Source of the DNA: an uncultured Collinsella sp.
GTDB taxonomy: Bacteria > Actinomycetota > Coriobacteriia > Coriobacteriales > Coriobacteriaceae
Direction of reading: 5' to 3'
Assembly (NCBI GenBank): GCA_934668875.1
Contig: CAKUON010000004.1
Span: 158,181-222,180, forward strand
DNA: 64,000 nt
Shown: positions 1 through 8,783 of the stretch, in pieces
Numbering within the stretch: the stretch's first letter is position 1
Layout: every line of letters starts with the position of its first letter
Notes under the pieces: generated by a model
Database searches by the model: none
What the model was told of the DNA's origin: nothing
What the model saw: the letters and a program-made list of their open reading frames with translations, nothing else
Position numbers and translations under genes: made by a program

Positions 1-33
1 TTCGGTTTCCAGGGCAGCCACGGGCCTACGAAA

Positions 34-97
34 TGATCCCTTTCCCTCCGTTCCCAAGGGATCACGTGATCCGAAGGGGACGGAGGAAAAGGGATCA
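34..97. repeat. Intergenic nested palindrome
   Basis: Arms at 34-55 and 76-97 (starting TGATCCC, ending GGGATCA) are complementary with two mismatches, and they enclose a second palindrome, GGATCACGTGATCC, at 59-72. A shortened relative lies at 53576-53606. It is too symmetrical to be coding. The function is unknown; a mobile intergenic repeat is the simplest reading. Confidence 0.6.
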
Positions 98-103
98 CAA
101 ACA

Positions 104-163
104 GCGGCGGCGTGTCTGGCCGAACGAGTCCCCATACCCTCGTTCGGTCAGACACGCCGCCGC
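104..163. terminator. Strong hairpin upstream of hisS
   Basis: A 15-bp GC-rich stem (GCGGCGGCGTGTCTG against CAGACACGCCGCCGC) continues after a bulge into CCGAACGAG/CTCGTTCGG, with a 10-nt loop. No clear T run follows on the plus strand. It probably ends transcription from a gene to the left of the window. Confidence 0.5.
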
Positions 164-228
164 GTTGCTGCTTTGTGCCGTATAATGTCCACTACCTATG
201 ACGCGATACAAAAGAAAGGTGTTTGCCC

Positions 229-1542
229 ATGCAGGCACAGAAGGCGGAGGGAACCCGCGACCTTATCGGCGCCGAGATGCGCGCCTGGCAAAAGATGCAG
301 CAGATCGCTGCCGGCGTGTTCGAGCCGTTTGGTTTTAAACCCATCGAGACGCCCGCGATCGAGCAGGTGGACGTCTTTGTCCACGGCATCGGCCAGTCGA
401 CCGACGTCGTGCGCAAGGAGATGTTCCGCGTCTTTAGCGGCGCCAACCTGGAGCGCGTCTTTACCGAGGGCACCGACACAAAACTCAAGCCCAAGCAGCG
501 CCTGGCGCTTCGTCCCGAGGGCACGGCCGGTGTGGTGCGCGCAGTCGTGGAGAACAACCTGGTGCCCCAGGGCTCCACGCCGTTTAAGGCGTACTACGCC
601 GAGGCCATGTTCCGCGGCGAGCGTCCCCAGAAGGGCCGCCTGCGTCAGTTCCACCAGGTGGGTATCGAGTGGCTCGGCGCTCCCGATCCGGCGGCAGACG
701 CCGAGTGCATCATCATGCTCATGGAGTTCTACAAGCGCCTGGGCTTCGATCTTTCCAAGCTCCGTCTGCTCATTAACTCGATGGGCGACGCTCGGTGCCG
801 TCCGGCTTACCGCGAGCAGGTCAAGCAGTTTATCCTCGATCACGCCGACGAGATGTGCGACGAGTGCCGCGAGCGCGCCGAGCTCAACCCGCTGCGCGCT
901 TTTGACTGCAAGAACGACCACTGCCGCGAGATCATGGCCGACGCCCCGCTGATGGGCGACAACCTGTGCGACGAGTGCCGCGAGCACTACGAGCAGGTCA
1001 AGCGCTATCTGGATGCCGCCGGCATCGAGTATGTCGAGGACCCCACCCTGGTGCGCGGCCTGGACTACTACACCCGTACCGTCTTTGAGGTCGAGGCCCC
1101 CGGCGCCGGTGTCGGCTCCATCGGTGGCGGCGGTCGCTATGACGGCCTGGTCGAACTCGAGGGTGGCAAGCCCACGGCCGGCGTCGGCTTCGCCGTCGGT
1201 TTTGAGCGTGCGCTGCTGGCCCTGCAGGCCTTTGGTAACGACTTGGGTGCCGAGGAGGCCCCGTGCGTCTACGTCGCCAATGCCGGCAAGGAGCTGCGTC
1301 AGAACGTCTTTGCCATCACGCAGGAGCTTCGCTCTGCAGGGATTGTGACCGAGGCCGACTATCAGGGCCGTTCGCTCAAAGCCCAGTTTAAGCAGGCCGA
1401 TAAGGTGGGCGCCAAGCTCATCCTGGTCCTGGGCGGCGACGAGCTTACCGCCGGCAAGGTCAAGGTGCGCGACATGGAGAGCCATGACGAGGCTCTCGTC
1501 GATCTGGCCAACGTCGTCGAGGCGGTTCGCGAGCGCCTGTAG
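229..1542 (+). CDS. hisS: Histidyl-tRNA synthetase
   Basis: Charges tRNA-His with histidine in the cytoplasm; a class IIa synthetase that acts as a homodimer. The 437-residue product has motif 2 (FRGERPQKGRLRQFHQ, about residues 128-143), the histidine-specific LVRGLDYYTRTVFE block near 275, motif 3 (GGGGRYDGL, near 300) and a C-terminal anticodon-binding domain. Length is normal for the family. I start at ATG 229 because AAAGAAAGG at 212-220 is well spaced for it; an in-frame TTG at 223 lies too close to that site. It is monocistronic, ended by the hairpin at 1599-1637. Confidence 0.97.
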   Translation: MQAQKAEGTRDLIGAEMRAWQKMQQIAAGVFEPFGFKPIETPAIEQVDVFVHGIGQSTDVVRKEMFRVFSGANLERVFTEGTDTKLKPKQRLALRPEGTAGVVRAVVENNLVPQGSTPFKAYYAEAMFRGERPQKGRLRQFHQVGIEWLGAPDPAADAECIIMLMEFYKRLGFDLSKLRLLINSMGDARCRPAYREQVKQFILDHADEMCDECRERAELNPLRAFDCKNDHCREIMADAPLMGDNLCDECREHYEQVKRYLDAAGIEYVEDPTLVRGLDYYTRTVFEVEAPGAGVGSIGGGGRYDGLVELEGGKPTAGVGFAVGFERALLALQAFGNDLGAEEAPCVYVANAGKELRQNVFAITQELRSAGIVTEADYQGRSLKAQFKQADKVGAKLILVLGGDELTAGKVKVRDMESHDEALVDLANVVEAVRERL

Positions 1543-1598
1543 CGCATCTTTTTGAGCTGCGGGCCTGCTAACGTGCCCTGCTCATGGAGAGCGATTGT

Positions 1599-1637
1599 TA
1601 CGGGGGTGTTTCGCTTTTATGCGGAATGCCCCCGTTT
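1599..1637 (+). terminator. hisS terminator
   Basis: A 14-bp stem (CGGGGGTGTTTCGC with GCGGAATGCCCCCG, two wobble pairs) has a TTTTAT loop and is followed by TTT. Confidence 0.7.
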
Positions 1638-1749
1638 ACGTATGCCGTCCACCGAGAAATACGACCATTTAGGGCAAAAACCCTTGCAATGCAGAAAATA
1701 CTTTTGTGTGGTAAAGCGCAATCAGCGCCGAAAGTTTTTGTCGAGTGCC

Positions 1750-1755
1750 TATAAT
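1750..1755 (+). promoter_or_regulatory. Candidate -10 box of ppc
   Basis: A perfect TATAAT lies about 35 bp upstream of the ppc ribosome binding site. No convincing -35 box is visible, so this is a partial promoter call. Confidence 0.4.
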
Positions 1756-1799
1756 GAATATCGCATGTTACGTGCATAGAAGGAGGAATGGGAGGAAAC

Positions 1800-4613
1800 G
1801 TGGCTGAGAACCCAAGCAACCAGTCTGTACCCGAAGCCGCGGCGCGTGTCGCTGCCGTGGTCAACCGCCTCGTTAACCGAATCGGCTCGAATGCCGAGTC
1901 CAGGGAGCGTCTCGCCGAGATCGAGATTCCCGAGGAGCTGCGCGACAATCTGGCGCTGTTCCTGCGCCTGGAGCGTCGTGTGCTTAGCGAGTATGATCCT
2001 GAGATCGCGGACCTGTTCGACAAGATCCTGTCGGCCGAGATTGTGGCCAATGCCGGCAACCCCGGTACCCGCGCTGCCGACGAGGCCGTCGACGAGCAGG
2101 GCGTGCCCACCGCCGACGAGTCCACCGCCGTGGCATTCCGTGAGGTCGTCGATCTGATCGACAGCTTGCCGCTCGATAAGCAGCAGGTCATCGTTCGCGC
2201 CTTTACGAGCTTCTTCCACCTGGCAAACCTGTCGGAGGAGAACTACCGTGTGGCGCAGCTGCGCGAGCGCGAGGCCGGTGCGTCGACCGATACCGAGGTC
2301 GATCCCGCCAACGAGCTCACCGTCGCTTATCACCAGCTGGTGAATGAGCTGGGCGTCGAGGGCGCCAACGAACTGCTCGGCAAGCTTGAGTTCCATCCCG
2401 TCTTTACCGCGCATCCCACTGAGGCCCGTCGCAAGGCCGTCGAGGGCAAGATTCGCCGTATCTCCAACCTGCTGGAGGAGCGTCCGCGTCTGGGCGGCTC
2501 CGACCTGGTGGAGAACGAGCGCCATATGCTGCAGGAGATCGACGCCCTGGTGCGTACGAGCCCCATCGCGCTCAAGAAGCCCACGCCGGTCGAGGAAGCC
2601 GATACCATCATCGACATCTTCGATAACACGCTGTTCGACGTCATCCCCGTCATCTATCGTCGCTTTGACGACTGGGTGCTGGGCGACAAGGCCGGTACCG
2701 TGCCGCCGCTGTGCCCGGCGTTCTTCCATCCCGGCAGCTGGATCGGTTCCGACCGCGACGGTAACCCCAACGTCACCGCCAAGGTGAGCCGTGAGGTCGC
2801 CGCCAAGTATTTCACCCACATGGTGCTCAAGCTCGAGGACAAGTGCCGCCGCATCGGCCGTAACCTCACGCTCGAGGCCACTTACAGCAAGCCGTCTGCC
2901 GAGCTCATCAACCTGTGGAACCATCAGGTCGAGATGAGCACCCAGTACACGGCCCGCGCCGAGCTGATCTCCGAGCACGAGCCGCATCGCGCCGTCATGC
3001 TCGTCATGGCCGACCGTCTGAACGCCACCGTGCGCCGTATCACCGACACCATGTATCACAGCGCAGACGAGTTCCTGGATGACCTGCGCGTCGTCCAGCG
3101 CTCGCTGGCCGCCTGCGGTGCCGTCCGTGCCGCCTACGGCCCGGTCCAGACCATCATCTGGCAGGTCGAGTCCTTCGGCTTCCACATGGTCGAGATGGAG
3201 TTCCGTCAGCACTCCGTGGTGCACGCCCGCGCCCTCAAGGATATCCACGAGAACGGTATCCATGGCGACCTGCAGCCCATGACGCGCGAGGTCATCGATA
3301 CCTTCCGTGCCATCGGTTCCATCCAAAAGCGCTATGGCAAGAAGATGGCGCACCGCTACATCATCTCGTTCACCAAGAGCGCCCAGCATGTGGCCGACGT
3401 CTTTGAGCTTGCCCACCTGTCCTTCGCACATGAGGAGGATGTCCCCGAGCTCGACGTGATTCCGCTGTTCGAGCAGCTCGAGGACCTCGAGGGCTGTGTC
3501 GACGTGCTCGACCAGATGCTTACGCTGCCCGTGGTGCAAAAGCGCCTTGCCCAGACCAACCGCCGCATGGAGGTCATGCTGGGCTATTCCGACTCCTCCA
3601 AGGATGCCGGTCCTACCACGGCCATGCTCGCGCTGCACTCCGCGCAGGAGCGCATCGCCAAGTGGGCCGAGAAGAACGATATCGACCTGGTGCTCATGCA
3701 CGGCCGCGGCGGTGCCGTGGGCCGTGGCGGCGGTCCGGCCAACAAGGCCGTGCTGGCGCAGCCCAAGGGTTCGGTCAACTGCTTCTTTAAGCTCACCGAG
3801 CAGGGCGAGGTCATCTTTGCCCGTTACGGCAACCGCACGCTGGCTCAGCGCCATGTTGAGTCCGTTGCCGCCGCAACGCTTTTGCAGTCGGCCCCGAGTG
3901 TCGAGAAGACCAACACCGAGACCACGCAGAAGTTCTGGGATATGGCCGAGAAGCTCAACGCCGCAAGCCACGAGCGCTATCTGGACCTGCTGAACACCGA
4001 GGACTTTACACCGTGGTTCTCGACCGTGACGCCGCTGACCGAGGTCGGCCTGCTGCCGATCGGCTCGCGTCCCGCCAAGCGCGGTTTGGGTGCCAAGTCG
4101 CTCGACGACCTGCGTACCATTCCGTGGATCTTCAGCTGGAGCCAGGCGCGCATCAATCTGGCCGCCTGGTACGGCCTGGGTACCGCCTGCGAGCAGTTTG
4201 GCGATCTGGACCAGCTTAAGGCTGCCTACCAGGAGTGGCCGTTCTTCCGCACCTTTATCGACAACATCGAGATGTCGATCGCCAAGACCGACCAGCGCAT
4301 CGCCAAGATGTATCTGCACCTGGGCGATCGCCAGGATCTGTCCGAGAAGGTCTTCACCGAGATGCAGCTCACGCGTAAGTGGGTCCTTGCTATCGTCGGT
4401 GACGAGTGGCCGCTGCAGCGTCGTCGCGTGCTCGGCTGCGCCGTCCGCGTGCGTAACCCCTATGTCGACGCCCTATCCATCGCCCAGGTCCGCGCCCTTC
4501 GCGAGGTGCGTATGAACCAGGACGAGATGGCCGAGGAGAAGAAGGCCGAGTACATGAGCCTGATTCTTTCGACTGTGACCGGCGTCTCGGCAGGATTGCA
4601 GAACACGGGGTAA
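1800..4613 (+). CDS. ppc: Phosphoenolpyruvate carboxylase
   Basis: Carboxylates phosphoenolpyruvate with bicarbonate to oxaloacetate, the anaplerotic feed for succinate and aspartate formation. The roughly 937-residue product carries the catalytic-histidine motif VFTAHPTEA near residue 202, GYSDSSKDAG near 595, the glycine loop MHGRGGAVGRGGGP near 633 and the family-typical C-terminal QNTG. Start choice is uncertain. ATG 1788 lies only one base after AAGGAGG, whereas GTG 1800 has a second GGAGG at 1791-1795; I prefer GTG. It is monocistronic and followed by the nested palindrome at 4637-4763. Confidence 0.97.
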   Translation: MAENPSNQSVPEAAARVAAVVNRLVNRIGSNAESRERLAEIEIPEELRDNLALFLRLERRVLSEYDPEIADLFDKILSAEIVANAGNPGTRAADEAVDEQGVPTADESTAVAFREVVDLIDSLPLDKQQVIVRAFTSFFHLANLSEENYRVAQLREREAGASTDTEVDPANELTVAYHQLVNELGVEGANELLGKLEFHPVFTAHPTEARRKAVEGKIRRISNLLEERPRLGGSDLVENERHMLQEIDALVRTSPIALKKPTPVEEADTIIDIFDNTLFDVIPVIYRRFDDWVLGDKAGTVPPLCPAFFHPGSWIGSDRDGNPNVTAKVSREVAAKYFTHMVLKLEDKCRRIGRNLTLEATYSKPSAELINLWNHQVEMSTQYTARAELISEHEPHRAVMLVMADRLNATVRRITDTMYHSADEFLDDLRVVQRSLAACGAVRAAYGPVQTIIWQVESFGFHMVEMEFRQHSVVHARALKDIHENGIHGDLQPMTREVIDTFRAIGSIQKRYGKKMAHRYIISFTKSAQHVADVFELAHLSFAHEEDVPELDVIPLFEQLEDLEGCVDVLDQMLTLPVVQKRLAQTNRRMEVMLGYSDSSKDAGPTTAMLALHSAQERIAKWAEKNDIDLVLMHGRGGAVGRGGGPANKAVLAQPKGSVNCFFKLTEQGEVIFARYGNRTLAQRHVESVAAATLLQSAPSVEKTNTETTQKFWDMAEKLNAASHERYLDLLNTEDFTPWFSTVTPLTEVGLLPIGSRPAKRGLGAKSLDDLRTIPWIFSWSQARINLAAWYGLGTACEQFGDLDQLKAAYQEWPFFRTFIDNIEMSIAKTDQRIAKMYLHLGDRQDLSEKVFTEMQLTRKWVLAIVGDEWPLQRRRVLGCAVRVRNPYVDALSIAQVRALREVRMNQDEMAEEKKAEYMSLILSTVTGVSAGLQNTG

Positions 4614-4636
4614 TCGATAGCCCTGTGGCTCTCACC

Positions 4637-4763
4637 GGGACCCGATGGGTTTCCCTCTGAATGCGTCCTCGCACTTGAAGCCCCCTTATCCTGCTCCTTC
4701 GGAGCTGCGGATAAGGGGGCTTCGTGCTGCGGAATGCATTCAGAGGGAAACCCTTCGGGTCCC
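4637..4763. repeat. Nested palindrome, copy A
   Basis: Outer arms 4637-4664 and 4736-4763 match over 28 bp with one mismatch. Inner arms 4677-4691 and 4709-4723 match perfectly over 15 bp, and the apex forms a short CTCC/GGAG hairpin. The internal loops hold GTCCTCGCAC on the left and GTGCTGCGGAAT on the right; the same motifs recur in copy B (7073-7187). It could terminate ppc, but it is far longer than a terminator needs to be. Confidence 0.75.
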
Positions 4764-4834
4764 TTCGTCCTCGGTCTTCTGGAATTAAAGCTGAGGAGAG
4801 GAATGGCGCGCTTCTCGCCTTACGACTGTAGCGG

Positions 4835-4869
4835 CCGCGGTCCCGTTTGGGATCGCGGTTGTTTTGTTG
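4835..4869 (+). terminator. Hairpin terminator upstream of larA
   Basis: CCGCGGTCCC and GGGATCGCGG form a 10-bp stem with one mismatch and a 4-nt loop, followed by a T-rich tract (TTGTTTTGTTG). Confidence 0.6.
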
Positions 4870-4987
4870 TGGGTCAAATATGAACGTTGTGTTAATGAGT
4901 CGGTGGACGGTGGTGTTTTTCGGTGAGCGGCGTATCCTTCCAACGGTTTATCTAGTGTGTCAGTTGAAAGGAAGAGGGCGCTCATCA

Positions 4988-6265
4988 TTGTTTGAATGTG
5001 AACTGCCGTTTGACCACAAGACGTTGCATCTGGAGCTCGAGGATAAGAACTTCGCGGGTGTGATGGAAGGTCATCAAAACGAGTTTAAGACTACAAAATC
5101 TCAGGAAGAGCTGGTAGAGGAGTCACTTGCCAACCCTTATGGCTCGCCTTCGCTCGAGGAGCTTTGTGCTGGCAAGAAGGATATCGTCATCATTAGCTCC
5201 GACCATACGCGTCCCGTTCCCTCGCGTGTGACGATGCCTATTCTGCTGCATCACATCCACGCTGCCGCTCCCGAGGCACGTGTGCGCATCCTGGTCGCGA
5301 CCGGCATGCATCGTCCCTCGACGCACGAGGAGCTCGTTAACAAGTACGGCGAGGAGATCGTCGCTAACGAGGAGATCGTCATGCATGTCGCGACCGACGA
5401 CAGCATGATGAAAAAGATCGGTACCCTGCCTTCTGGTGGCGAGTGCATCATCAACAAGATTGCTGCCAATTGCGATCTGCTGCTTGCCGAGGGCTTCATT
5501 GAGCCGCACTTCTTTGCCGGTTTCTCTGGCAGCCGCAAGTCCGTGCTGCCCGGCATCGCCAGCTACAAGACCATCATGTACAACCACAACGGTCAGTTTG
5601 TGAACGATTCCCATTCGCGTGCTGGCAACCTGTGCCACAACCACGTGAGCGAGGACATGTTTGCCGCCGCTGAGATGGCCCACCTCGCCTTTGTGCTTAA
5701 CGTGGTGCTTAACGGCAAGCACGAGGTCATCGGCTCCTTTGCCGGCGACATCCACAAGGCGCACGAGGCCGGCTGCGAGTTCGTGAAGAGCCTTGCCGGC
5801 GTTGAGCCCGTCGAGTGCGAGATTGCCATCACCACCAATGGTGGCTACCCCCTCGATCAGAACATCTATCAGGCTGTGAAGGGCATGTGCGCTGCCGAGG
5901 CCACGCTTCCCGAGGGCGGCGTGATCATCGATGTCGCCGGTTGCGCCGACGGTCACGGTGGCGAGGGCTTCTATCACAACATCGCCGACAACGATCCGGC
6001 GGAGTTTGAGCGCGCCTGCATCGACCGTCCTAAGGACGAGACCCTGCCCGACCAGTGGACGAGCCAGATCTTTGCCCGCATTCTGGCGCATCACCCTGTG
6101 ATCATGGTCACCGACCTGTGCGATCACCAGATGCTCAAGGATATGCACATGACGCCGGTCAACACTATCGAGGAGGCGCTCAAGCTCGCCTTTGAGATGA
6201 AGGGTGCCGATGCCAAGGTTGCCGTTATTCCCGATGGCCTGGGCGTTGTTGTCGCGCAGCACTAG
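4988..6265 (+). CDS. larA: Nickel-dependent lactate racemase family protein (LarA)
   Basis: Predicted to racemise lactate, or epimerise a related 2-hydroxy acid, with the nickel-pincer nucleotide cofactor. I start at TTG 4988, with GAGGG at 4974-4978 as ribosome binding site. This gives 425 residues and puts the key residues exactly where they lie in Lactobacillus plantarum LarA: His108, His174, Lys184 (which carries the cofactor) and His200. An upstream extension in the same frame has no support. larB and a short larC face it at 7.9-9.6 kb; no larE is visible in the window. The true substrate may differ from lactate. Confidence 0.9.
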   Translation: MFECELPFDHKTLHLELEDKNFAGVMEGHQNEFKTTKSQEELVEESLANPYGSPSLEELCAGKKDIVIISSDHTRPVPSRVTMPILLHHIHAAAPEARVRILVATGMHRPSTHEELVNKYGEEIVANEEIVMHVATDDSMMKKIGTLPSGGECIINKIAANCDLLLAEGFIEPHFFAGFSGSRKSVLPGIASYKTIMYNHNGQFVNDSHSRAGNLCHNHVSEDMFAAAEMAHLAFVLNVVLNGKHEVIGSFAGDIHKAHEAGCEFVKSLAGVEPVECEIAITTNGGYPLDQNIYQAVKGMCAAEATLPEGGVIIDVAGCADGHGGEGFYHNIADNDPAEFERACIDRPKDETLPDQWTSQIFARILAHHPVIMVTDLCDHQMLKDMHMTPVNTIEEALKLAFEMKGADAKVAVIPDGLGVVVAQH

Positions 6266-6314
6266 TGCGCGGCCTAAACGAATCGTTTATAACCGACAAG
6301 AAAGATAAGGTTTT

Positions 6315-7046
6315 ATGCTTACCAAACTCCTCTGTGAATTCGGCGCAACGGCCCTCATGATCATCTTTGGTGTGGGCGTGCACTGCGATACCGTGCTCAA
6401 GGGCACCAAGTATCAGGGCTCCGGCCATATGTTTGCCATCACCACTTGGTCTTTTGGCATCTCGGTCTGCCTGTTTGTCTTTGGCGGCGCCGTGTGCATG
6501 AACCCTGCTATGGTGCTTGCCCAGTGCATTGTAGGCCTGGTGCCGTGGAGCAGCTGCATTCCCTTCATGATTGCCGATATGCTCGGCGGCTTTGTGGGCG
6601 CCGTAATCGCTTGGTTTATGTATGCCGATGAGTTCAAGGCTTCCGATGGTGTCGTCGACCCCATTGCCCAGCGCAACATCTTCTCGACCAACCCCACCAC
6701 CGAGGGCACGAACTATGCTCGTAACTTCTTCTGCGAGGCTATCTGCACTTTTGTGTTCATCAGCGCCATCCTTGCTGCCGCTAGCCGCGCCGGCGAGAAC
6801 GTTTTGATGCTCGCCATCTGCGTTGGCCTGATCGTTTGGGCCGTTGGCATGGGCATGGGCGGCATCACCGGCTTCGCCATGAACCAGGCTCGTGACCTTG
6901 GTCCTCGCATGGCCTATCAGGTGCTGCCGATCAAGAACAAGGCTGACAACAACTGGAAGTACGGCCTGCTCGTTCCTGGCATCGCTCCGTTTGTCGGTGC
7001 CATCGTGGCTGCGCTGTTTGTGCATGGTTTCTTGGGCATGTTTTAG
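6315..7046 (+). CDS. Aquaglyceroporin family channel (LarD-like)
   Basis: A 243-residue, six-helix MIP-family channel lying 50 bp after larA and probably co-transcribed with it. L. plantarum also has an aquaglyceroporin (LarD) in its lar operon that passes lactic acid, so a role in lactic acid or glycerol exchange across the membrane is inferred. The first half-helix has the normal Asn-Pro-Ala motif (CMNPAMVLAQ, near residue 62). The second reads AMNQARDLGPR, so the usual proline is glutamine, near residue 190. Other small neutral solutes remain possible. Confidence 0.85.
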   Translation: MLTKLLCEFGATALMIIFGVGVHCDTVLKGTKYQGSGHMFAITTWSFGISVCLFVFGGAVCMNPAMVLAQCIVGLVPWSSCIPFMIADMLGGFVGAVIAWFMYADEFKASDGVVDPIAQRNIFSTNPTTEGTNYARNFFCEAICTFVFISAILAAASRAGENVLMLAICVGLIVWAVGMGMGGITGFAMNQARDLGPRMAYQVLPIKNKADNNWKYGLLVPGIAPFVGAIVAALFVHGFLGMF

Positions 7047-7072
7047 TCCGAGGCTACATATTTGTCCGCTGG

Positions 7073-7187
7073 CCGCATGGGGTAACTTCCCAGCGCGTCC
7101 TCGGACATGAAAGAACCCCCGCTGCGCACTTCGTGCGGCGGGGGTTCTTTCGTCCTGCGGAATGCGCTGGGAAGTTACCCCATGCGG
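7073..7187. repeat. Nested palindrome, copy B
   Basis: Outer arms 7073-7096 and 7164-7187 are perfectly complementary over 24 bp. Inner arms 7110-7122 and 7138-7150 are perfect over 13 bp, with a CGCAC/GTGCG apex. Internal-loop sequences GTCCTCGGAC and CGTCCTGCGGAAT match copy A except for one base pair that changes on both sides. It lies between the convergent larD and tetR genes and probably ends both transcripts. Confidence 0.75.
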
Positions 7188-7313
7188 ACAGCTGCGGAGT
7201 CTTTGTTGCGTTCGTACAAGCAACCCAACATATATATCTGAATTTGGATGGGAGGGGCTTGCTGCTGGTAGGGGCGTTGGGTAGCTGTTGACACTTTGGG
7301 AAGGGATAGTTAC

Positions 7314-7853
7314 TTAGTTGAAGAGAGGCTTAATGGCTGATAGGTAGTCTTTGGCTACTTCGGCCTTATCTGCTTGAAAGTTGTGCCAGGCCCACCATTG
7401 GACCATTCCTACGAAGCTTGAGGCTATGTGGTGTAGTAGGAAACTGCGGTCCATGGTGCCGGCGGGGCCTGCGGGGTCGACGGGGACGGTTTCGGCTGCG
7501 CGCGACATGATGGTCTTGCGTAAGCAGTCGGCGAAGACGCGTGAGCCGGCGCCGGCTACGAGGGCTCGTACGCCCTGGCGGCACTCCCAGAGGTTGTTGA
7601 GGATATGCTCGACCTGCACGCGTGGGTCGTCGAGCGGTGTGCCATCGTCGTCGAGGGCGTGGGTGCAGATGTCGCTCACGAGTTCGGACAGTAGGTCATC
7701 TTTGCTCTTGAAGAGGCCGTAGAACGTGGCCCGACCCACATGGGCGCGAGCGATAATGTCGCCGACGGTGATCTTGCCGTAGTCCTCTTCGCGCAGCAGC
7801 TCGGAGAACGCCGCAACGATGGCAGCGCGGCTTTTTGCCTTGCGGGCATCCAT
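7314..7853 (-). CDS. TetR family transcriptional regulator
   Basis: A 179-residue one-domain regulator. The N-terminal helix-turn-helix (KITVGDIIARAHVGRATFYG, about residues 26-45) is typical of TetR; the C-terminal ligand domain is divergent. Its ATG lies two bases after the larC stop, so it is translationally linked to larB-larC. The simplest inference is control of the lar genes in response to lactate or a related acid. A dyad upstream of larB (9611-9644) is the best candidate operator. Confidence 0.88.
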   Translation of the reverse strand: MDARKAKSRAAIVAAFSELLREEDYGKITVGDIIARAHVGRATFYGLFKSKDDLLSELVSDICTHALDDDGTPLDDPRVQVEHILNNLWECRQGVRALVAGAGSRVFADCLRKTIMSRAAETVPVDPAGPAGTMDRSFLLHHIASSFVGMVQWWAWHNFQADKAEVAKDYLSAIKPLFN

Positions 7854-7855
7854 GG

Positions 7856-8773
7856 CTATGCGTCCGCGTGAACGAGCAGGCAGCGGAGCGTGCCGGAGCA
7901 GCCCTCGTAGGGGCGCTTACCGGCGCCGTAGCCGACGGCTTCGATACGGTAGCGTGAGGGCAGTTGGTCGGACGTGCGCAGCGCGGTGACGATGGCGGCG
8001 CCCGTGGGCGTCACGAGTTCGCCGGCGACCGGTGCGGGCGTGAGGGCGATATTGCCCGCCTGGCACAGGTTGACGACAGCGGGGACGGGAATGGGCATGA
8101 GGCCGTGGGCGCAGCGGATGGTCCCGTGGCCCTCGGAGAGCGACTCGACCACGATGTCCTCGATGCCCAGGTTGTCGAGGCAGATGGCGACGGAGCAGAC
8201 GTCGACGATGGAGTCGACGGCGCCCACCTCGTGGAACATGACGGTCTCGGGCGTTTTGCCGTGGGCCTTGGCCTCGGCGGCGGCGAGCGCGGTAAAGATG
8301 GCGAGCGCGCGACGCTTGGCGCCATCGCTTAACTGCGAGCCATCGATGATGGCGGTGACGTCAGCCAAAGAACGGTGGTGATGGTGGTGGGCGTGATGGT
8401 GACCCTCGTGGCCATGGCCGTGGCCCTCATGGTCATGCTCGTGGCAGTGCACGTGTTCGTGCTCGCCATGATCATGATGGTGGTGCTCATGCTCGTGCGT
8501 GTGCTCGGCAGCTGCTTCGTTGCCGTAGAGCCAGACCATATCGTGGTCGTGGTTCTCGAGCTCCTCTGCAAGCTGGACGTCGAAATCGCAGGCGTCGATG
8601 CCGTGCTTGTTTACGCGCGTCACGGCGATCGAAAAGCCGTCGACCGGCAGCGTGGCGAGCTGTTCGCGCAGGTGCTCCTCGCTGGCGCCCAGGTCGAGCA
8701 GGGCCGCGACGGTCATATCGCCGCTGATGCCCGAGGTGCCGTCAATGATAAGCGTGTGCTGATGATTGGACAT
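7856..8773 (-). CDS. larC: Nickel insertion protein LarC, N-terminal part only
   Basis: LarC inserts nickel into the pincer cofactor of LarA. The 305-residue product starts with the family's GISGDMTVAALLDLGA block and has an extreme His-rich stretch at about residues 90-135 that must bind metal. It ends just after GYGAGKRPYEGCSGTLRCLL, which is the LarC1/LarC2 junction. The C-terminal LarC2 domain, which binds CTP in known LarC, is missing: the next codon region is the start of tetR. In L. plantarum the two parts are joined by programmed frameshifting; here no LarC2 reading frame follows. Confidence 0.88.
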   Translation of the reverse strand: MSNHQHTLIIDGTSGISGDMTVAALLDLGASEEHLREQLATLPVDGFSIAVTRVNKHGIDACDFDVQLAEELENHDHDMVWLYGNEAAAEHTHEHEHHHHDHGEHEHVHCHEHDHEGHGHGHEGHHHAHHHHHRSLADVTAIIDGSQLSDGAKRRALAIFTALAAAEAKAHGKTPETVMFHEVGAVDSIVDVCSVAICLDNLGIEDIVVESLSEGHGTIRCAHGLMPIPVPAVVNLCQAGNIALTPAPVAGELVTPTGAAIVTALRTSDQLPSRYRIEAVGYGAGKRPYEGCSGTLRCLLVHADA

Positions 8774-8783
8774 GGAATGCTCC

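Noticed and set aside
1749..4319. A minus-strand open frame of 856 codons opposite ppc
   Set aside because: ppc is certain on the plus strand with all catalytic motifs. The antisense frame shows only the codon-bias echo typical of high third-position GC.
7314..7853. LarC2 domain joined to LarC by programmed frameshift
   Set aside because: All three frames were considered. Only the TetR frame is open and it has a clear helix-turn-helix; no LarC2 motif is seen.
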